This document shows, one piece after another, positions 52,613-61,600 of a stretch of 64,000 bases of DNA. A program made the position numbers and the translations under genes. Numbering within the stretch: position 1 is the stretch's first letter; each line of letters begins with the position of its first letter. The stretch lies in assembly GCA_000953735.1 (NCBI GenBank), contig LN554852.1, positions 682,001 to 746,000 of the forward strand, given 5' to 3'. Source of the DNA: Moritella viscosa. Lineage in GTDB: Bacteria > Pseudomonadota > Gammaproteobacteria > Enterobacterales > Moritellaceae. The notes beneath the pieces are model-generated. The model was given only the letters and a program-made list of their open reading frames with translations. It did no database searches and had not been told where the DNA came from.

Positions 52613-55600
52613 ATGTCAGTAGTAGATTGTGTAAATAGTAACGAACCATCAGATTGGACTGGACTTTCCTTTTCACAGCAACGGTTATGGTTATTTCAAC
52701 AGTTAAATCCACAGAGTAAAGCGTATAACCTCGGCGGTTTATTATGGATTGATGGTGAGTTAGATGTAATCAAACTTGAATCTACTATTGAAACGGTCCG
52801 GCAGCAGCAAGAGATATTACGAGCTCAGTTTACTGAAGTAGATGGTATTCCTTGCCAGCGCTCAGTACCTTACATCTATCAAAAATTAGCTTTTATTAAT
52901 TTAGAACATCATTCAGAAGCGGTGTCGGAAGCTCAATGTCTTGCCCGTGAATTATGGCTTGAACGCTTTGATTTAGAGTCTGGACCTTTGATTCGATGCT
53001 GTTTATATAAAGTGGCCGAGAACAAACATGCTTTGCTTATATCTGGGCATCATATTTTAGTTGATGCTTGGTCATTACAATTAGTAATCAAGCAGATTAT
53101 CTCGGGTCTCTCTGGTAAGCAGCTTAAAGTAAGAAAAAGTCAGAATTATTTCAGCTATGCTCAGGAGCAACGAGATTGGTTAGTAAGTTCTGATGCTCAA
53201 AGTGAATTAGCTGATCTTCATAAAAGTGTGAACTATGATTCTGCACGTTTAATACTGCCACGTTTGAATGAGCTACAGCAAGATACATATACTGCGTCAC
53301 ATTATTGCCCTGAGTTTTCTTATGAGCTTAATGATGCTGTTTCTTGCAAAGCGAAACAGCTAGGTTGTAGCAAGTTTACGTTACTACTAGCTGGATTACA
53401 GCTAACAATGAATACTTGGAGCGGTGAGGGGAGTCCGACTCTTTGTGTCCCTAATTTCAATCGAAACTCAGCTAATAGACGTTCGTTAGGGTTCTATGTC
53501 AACAATATGGCATTAAATACGACTTTCTCACCGTTGATGACGACGGAAGAATGGATTGATTCATGTAAGAACAATTTAGATAAAGCTCAAAAATACCAGC
53601 ATTTACCACTTGAACTTCTTGATAATAATGATGATCAAGTTAATGCTCAGGTTGCTTTTAATTTCCGTAGTCATGGCGATGGGTTAACGCAAACATCGGA
53701 TGAATTACTTATTCGTTTCGAAGAGTTTGAAGTCAGTGAAACGCCATTTGAAATCGTATTAGATGTGATATCTTCTGAGCAATTAAGTTGTCGTTTTGTC
53801 TACGCCACAGAATTATATTCAGCAAATGTCATGAAACAATTCTCTCATCATTATTTTAAAATGATTGACTTACTCTGTCTGCCTGAAACGATCACACTTG
53901 CTGAGATTGAATTATTTGATGATGAGGAACGAGACACCTTAAATAGTTTTGCAACTCAGCCTCACTATTGGGAATATCAACCATTACCTTCGCTTATTCA
54001 AAAGCAAGCTGAATTACGACCGAATGCAATCGCACTCGTGCATGGCGATGAACGTTTAAGTTATCAAGCATTGGAGCATCAAGCGAACCAACTTAGCCAT
54101 TATTTGATTGAGCAAGGTGTTAGCGCTGACATGCCTGTCGGTGTCGCGTTTGAGCGTGGTAATACGATGTTAGTTGCTATGCTTGCTGTTCTTAAGGCTG
54201 GCGGCGCATTTTTGCCTTTGGATCCTGCTTATCCGAATGAGCGTTTAAGTTTTATGCTTGAAGATAGCGGTGTTGATTTATTACTTACTGATTCAACATT
54301 AACAGCACAAGTCCCTTGTCCTAATAGCATTAAATCTGTTTATCTCGATCAACAAATAATGGGTAGTTATTCGACTGATGTCCCCGATGTCGAATTCCAT
54401 CAGCAGCAATTAGCCTATCTTATTTACACCTCTGGCTCGACGGGAAAGCCTAAGGGTGTTGCGTTAACACATGCAGGATTAAGCATGCATGTGCAAACCA
54501 TTGGTGAACGCTATGGCATGACACCAGATGATGTAGAGCTACACTTTGCCTCAATAAGTTTTGATGGTGCAGTAGAGCGTTGGGCTGTGCCATTGGCATT
54601 TGGCTCTCGTTTAGTGATTCGTGATCAGGCGTTATGGAGTGCAGAAAAAACCTGCGATGTACTTGTACAAGAAGGGGTAACCATTGCGTGTTTCCCGCCA
54701 AGTTATGTGGGTCCGTTATTAGATTGGATCAGCTACAGTAAGCCGAATTTAAAAGTACGCTCTTGGACATTAGGTGGAGAAGCGTTTACGCGTGAAACTT
54801 ACGACCGGTTACAGCAGGTATTGAAACCACAACGCATTATTAATGGTTATGGCCCAACGGAGACAGTGGTTACTCCAATGATATGGGAGGCATATGCAGA
54901 GACTGAATTAAGTAGTGCATATGCGCCGATTGGTACTGCAGTGGGAGAGCGACGCTTATACATTTTAGATCCTCAACTCAATCGAGTCCCGCTCGGGATG
55001 TCGGGTGAACTATATATAGGTGCTGAAGTGGGGTTGGCACGTGGTTATCATGGTCGTGCGGATCTGACCGCGGAGCGATTCTTACCTGACCCGTATGGTG
55101 CTGCGGGAGAGCGTATGTACCGAACGGGTGATTTAGTGCGTTGGCGTGACGACGGCGTTATGGAATATTTAGGCCGCATAGACCAGCAGATCAAAATACG
55201 TGGTTTCAGGGTCGAATTAGGTGAAATAGAATCAAAACTGCAGTTGCTGAGTGGCGCAGAGCATTGCGCTGTTGTCGCTCATGAGGCACCGGGCGGTAAA
55301 CGTTTGGTTGGTTATTTACAGCAAACAGACAAAGCGCAAATAACCGAATTCAATGAAGATGTATTATTACAACGCCTTGCCGCTGACTTGCCTGATTATA
55401 TGGTACCAGCGACATTGGTGGTATTAGCTAAATTACCCTTAACACCCGCGGGTAAAATCGACAGACAGAATTTATTAGCACCCAATTGGAATGAATTAGA
55501 CGATGCTTCATACATAGCGCCAGAAGGTGAAACAGAAGTGTTACTGAGTCAGTTATGGAAAACCTTGTTAGGTGTTGAATTAGTCGGGCGTGAGAGTAAC

Positions 55601-58600
55601 TTCTTTGCATTAGGTGGTGATTCAATTTTAGCATTGCAGCTTGTCAGTCATGTACGTCAAGCCGGGTTATTATTAACGCCAAAAGATATTTTTGATAAAC
55701 CAATACTTACTGATATGGCTTGCTGCATTTTAGTGTCAAATGACATACCCGCAGACCAATCAGAATTACAAGGTAGTGCTAAAGTTAATGCGGTTCAGCA
55801 ACGTTTTCTTACTCACTATGGTTCAGTCAATTGTAATCAATATTTACATTTTGAATTGAACGAACAGTTAGTCCCGTCATTGTTAAAGAAAGCCGTTTAC
55901 GCTTTAATTCAACATCATGATTCTTTACGTTTATGCTTTAAACAGACTGAAGATGGTTGGGATTGTGATCACCTGAGTATTGATCAAGCTTCATTCGTGT
56001 TTCAAGAACGTCAATTAGATAATAATATTGGGGAATATGTTAATGATTTACAGGAGGCTTTAAATATTGAAAAAGGCCGCTTATTAGGCGCGCTTTATTT
56101 AGCTGATGATGTTAACCCTCAATTTATACTCACAATCCACCATTTGGCTGTCGATGCTTATTCTTGGCGGGTGCTATTAGAAGATCTAATGCACGCTTAT
56201 CAGCAGTTAGCCCTTAAAGATAATATTCAATTAGCGAACAAAACCCACAGTTTGAATGATTGGGCTTCTGCGCTTTCAAATCGCTCAGTTTCCGCTAAAG
56301 CACTTAGCTATTGGCAAGCTCAAGATAACATTGAATCGTTATTTGAGTTAGGTGATGATTCGGGCATTTCGACATCGCAATGGACAGTTGAAAATAAAAC
56401 TTTAGCGCATTGGACTCTACAGGCGAAAATGTATGCAAGGCTCAATCTAGAAGAATTACTCTTGTTGATTATGGTTGAAAGTTTATTTGCCTTTACCGAG
56501 CGTGACCTAGTGCGATTACATCGTGAAAGTCATGGCCGGTTTGGGGACGAATATGGTTTAGATTTAAGTCGCAGTGTTGGTTGGTTTACGTCTCTCTATC
56601 CACAAGTGTTTAAGGGGCATATCGATTTTGAAACTCGCTTAAAACAAACTAAAGAACAATTACGAAAAGTTGAACTCGGCGGATTAGATTATAGCGCGTC
56701 AATACAGCAAGGTTTAATGACGAGTCGTGATTCGATTGATGTGTTGTTTAACTTTTTAGGTAAGGTCAGTAGTCATGAACATGATGCGCTGAAACTTAAA
56801 GAATCAGGGTTGTGGCGAGCGATAGACTGCCAAGCCGATGCTGCAATCGTATTGAATGCACAACTTACTCATAGCGGTTTAGCGTTGAATTTTGAGTTTG
56901 ACAATACAGCCTTTACTACTGACCAGCGTAATGACTTTATCGCGTTATTCCAGCAACAATGCGTCATTGTGGTCTCTCATTTTGATGCGAATAAACCATT
57001 ATTGACACCATCAGATGTTGCATTAAGTGGACTGGACCAAGCTAGCCTTGATTTGATTAGCGACATACCTGAGGATATTTGGCCTCTTTCGAGCTTACAG
57101 CAAGGGCTATTATTTCATGGCGAATTAGCGACAGGCAATAGTTCATATATAAATCAACTTGCTTTGCCAATGCATGCACTCGAACCGAGCAAGCTAATGG
57201 ATGCTTGGGCATTGTTAATGCAGCGACATCCAATTCTAAGAGCCAGTGTTTTAAATAATAAAGGCACAGATTTTATGGCTATTTGGCCTTTATGTGATCT
57301 GCCTTTTGTGGAAGTTGACCTGCGTTTTGAGGTGGATATTACAACGAGTATTAAACAGCTTCGCGAGCGTCTAATTACGCAAGGTTTTGAATTAAATCAA
57401 GGACCACTATGGCGGATTGATTTATTACGTATTGCTGAACACGATTATATTTGCATCCTGACTTTACATCACGTGTTGATGGATGGTTGGAGTACAGGAA
57501 TATTATTCAGTGAGTTATTAGGCCTATATGCAGGTGATAACTTCTCTCGATCTGCTGACTCTTTTGACCAATATCTAATGTGGTTAAATCAGAGTGATAC
57601 TGATGCTGCAAGTACCTTCTGGCAGCAGTACTTATCTGATATTGAATCACCAACTCAATTGACGGTTAGTTATGGTGACACTGATTATTCTAAAGAGACT
57701 GCGGAGGACGGGTTCCAGCGTTATAATTTAGATTTTACAGCATTACAAACATCCTTGTTTGAATCTCAATTAAAGCCACAAGGACTTACTCTAAATACCT
57801 TGATGCAAGGTGCTTGGGCGTTGACTCTCGGTACCCTAAGTCGTCAAAAAAATCCTGTATTTGGTAATACGGTATCAGGTCGACCGACCGAGTTACTGGG
57901 TAGCGATGCTATGGTTGGTTTGTTCATCAATACGTTACCGATGACTGTCGCTATTGAGCCAAATGCTCTGGTGCTAGATTGGTTACATAAATTACAACGT
58001 GAAGGTGTAGCACAACGAGAATTTAGCTATTCATCACTGGCGCAGATCCAGCAGGATAGTGGTTGGGCTGGAGAGTCCTTATTTGATACGTTAGTGGTAT
58101 TTGAAAATTACCCACTGGATGAAGCGTTATTTAAACAAAATAAATCAGGTTTGCAATTAGGTGAGCCTGACAGTTATGAATTTACACATTATCCGCTCAC
58201 GTTAGCTATTTTACCTGGGGAATGTTTAAGGATCGTATTTGCTTATGATCAAACTAAATTTAGTGCAAGTCAGATTGAGAATATTGCTGAGTTAATGGCG
58301 TTAAATCTAAATGAGTTAGTGAGCAATCCGCAACAAATGCTCGCATCACTGACTTCTGTACCAGAGTCGACGTTAGTGCAACTAAACCGGTTTTTAACTC
58401 AGCCGCATAGTTGGAATTATGAAGCGTTGCCTTTATTGATTCAGAAACAAGCACAATTGAGACCTGATGCGATAGCGTTAGTTCATGGTAATGAGCGGTT
58501 AAGTTATCGCATGCTTGAAGTGCAAGCTAACCAACTTAGCCATTACTTAATTGAGAAAGGTGTTGGTGCCGATGTTCCTGTCGGTGTTGCTTTTGAACGC

Positions 58601-61600
58601 GGTAATTGCATGTTAGTGGCGATGCTTGCCGTGCTTAAATCTGGCGGGGCATTTTTACCATTAGATCCATCTTATCCTAGCGAACGATTAAATTACATGC
58701 TGGCAGACAGCGGCGTTAAGTTATTACTTACCCATTCGTTATTAGCTGAGATAATCGTTGGTCCTAAAGGGATCAAACACGTTTATCTTGATCAAAAATT
58801 AATGACTGGCTATCCGACTGATGCGCCGAGTGTGGATTATCACCCTCAACAATTAGCTTACCTTATTTATACTTCTGGCTCTACAGGCCGGCCCAAAGGC
58901 GTTGCCTTAACACAGGCTGGTTTAAGTATGCACGTGCAAACTATCGGTGAGCGTTATGGTATGACACCAGATGATGTTGAACTTCATTTTGCATCGATTA
59001 GTTTTGATGGCGCGGTCGAGCGTTGGGCTGTGCCGCTGGCATTTGGTTCTCGTCTTGTTATCCGAGACCAAGCATTATGGAGTGCGGAGAAAACGTGTCA
59101 GGTGCTCGAGCAAGAAGGCGTGACAATCGCCTGTTTCCCCCCTAGTTATGTCGGACCACTACTTGATTGGGTTGCTTATAATAAACCGGCGTTAACGGTT
59201 CGCTCATGGACTCTCGGAGGCGAAGCATTTACCCGTGAAACCTATGAACGTTTACAACAGGTATTACATCCTCAACGTGTTATTAATGGCTATGGCCCAA
59301 CCGAAACCGTTGTGACCCCTATGATATGGGAAGCTTATGCGGAAACAGAATTGAAGAGTGCCTATGCACCGATTGGGACCGCAGTTGGTGAACGTAGACT
59401 CTATATCTTAAATAACGAGCTTAATCGTCTACCTGTAGGTGTCCCTGGTGAGTTATATATCGGCGCTGAAGTTGGCTTAGCCCGTGGTTATCATGGCCGT
59501 GCAGATTTAACTGCTGAACGATTTTTGCCTGATCCTTACGGTATCGCTGGTGAGCGTATGTACCGGACGGGTGACTTAGTGCGTTGGCGTGGTGATGGCG
59601 TCATGGAATATTTAGGGCGTGTTGATCAGCAGATTAAGATCCGTGGATTCAGAATTGAATTGGGTGAAATAGAATCAAAATTACAGCAACTAAGTCGTGT
59701 TGAGCACTGTGCTGTCGTTGCGCATGATGCGCCAGGTGGAAAACGTTTGGTGGGTTATTTACAACAGTCAGAGGGATCATTAGGAAGCCTTGATGAAGCC
59801 ATGCTATTACGTAGTATCGCTGAAGTGCTTCCTGACTACATGGTTCCAGCCAAGATTGTTGTATTGAATCAGCTGCCGTTAACACCGGCTGGAAAGATCG
59901 ACCGACAAAACTTATTCGCGCCGAATTGGACGCAACTTAATGATACAGAATTCAAAGCGCCTGAAGGGGACGTTGAAGAATTATTGAGTCAAGTATGGCA
60001 GCGCTTATTAGGTGTTGAACGTGTCGGGCGTGACAGCAATTTCTTTGCATTAGGTGGACATTCATTATTGGCTATGCGTTTGGTTGGTGAATTAGATCAG
60101 AAATATCAGCTAGCGTTGCCATTACAAGCCATTTTTGATTCGCCAGTGCTGGCTGATATGGCGTTTAAGTGTGTAGTTAAACATTCAAGTAAAGACATGA
60201 TTGTTGCAGTGGACAGAGAGCAATCTATTCTCGCCAGTGCAGCACAGCGAAGACTTTGGTTTATGCATCAGCTTGAACCGACTAGTGCTGCTTTCCATAT
60301 GCCACTAGCACTTGAATTCAAAGGTGAGCTAAATATTCCATTGTTGCAACAAGCACTAAATCGTTTGTTGATGCGCCATGAGGTTTTACGCACTCACTTT
60401 ATTCACGAACAAGGTGAGGTATTACAAAGCATAAACCCTCATGCTGAGCTTGTCCTGACATTAGGGTATATGGATAGGGCACAAGCAACTGTTAATTTTG
60501 CTGAATTGTTAGCGCTACCGTTTGATCTTGAAAGTGATTTATTAGTAAGGACTAAACTGGTGCGCTTAGCTGAAAATCACTATCAATTTTTATTAGTGCT
60601 GCATCATATAATCTCTGATGGCATCAGCACCCAGTTATTATTGAATGAACTGAGTGACGATTATGCGTTAATGCTTGATTCAGAAAAACCTGTACTGGAA
60701 GCATCTGCTTTACAATATGCTGATTTCTCACATTGGCAAAAGGATTGGCTGTTAAGTGAGAAAGTGGAGTCACAGTTAACTTGGTGGAAAGAGGCGCTTG
60801 TTGCTGATATTGAGCCTCTCAATTTATATCCAGAGTCGCATTCAAGCGAACTATATTCTCAAGGTGAACGCTATCATTTTGAATTAAGTAGTCACCAGGT
60901 GAATGCAATACAGTCATTAGCGTCTGAACAGAATACGACAACGTTTAATGTGTTACTAACTCTCTGGCAACTGTTATTACATAAATATACCCAGCAGGAT
61001 GAAATTCGCATTGGTGTGCCTGTCTCTGGGCGTTCTCAGAATCAAACACAGGCCATGCAAGGTTGTTTCATTAACAGCATTGTTATTCCAGCACGTTTTT
61101 CTGATGAACTATCGTTTTCGACTTTGCTTGAACAGGTGAGTACGTTTTCATCTGGAGCATTACAAAATCAGGACTTACCGTTCGAAATGCTTGTTGCTGA
61201 GATAGGACCGAAAGGTAATTTACAGCAACATCCTTTGTATCAGAGTTCATTTAATTTACAGCGTATTGATAAATCATTTTTACAAAATTGGACTGGTTTA
61301 GACGTGACCACATTTGACCCTGGTGCGGGTGGCGCACAATTGGATTTAAGCATGGATATGCAACAATTTGATGACGGCTCATGGGCTGGATTTTTCAATT
61401 ACGCCGTTGATCTGTTTAGTGCCAATTATATAGCACGTTTACATGGTCACTGGCAGCATTTACTCGTTCAAGTAACAGCAACGCCAAGTATTGCGGTTTC
61501 ACTATTAACGCTGATAACAAAGAGTGAGCAAGTCGCTATATCTCAAATGAATGCGACGCAATATGACTGGGGCGGTTTTAAACCTTTAACGGTCACCATT

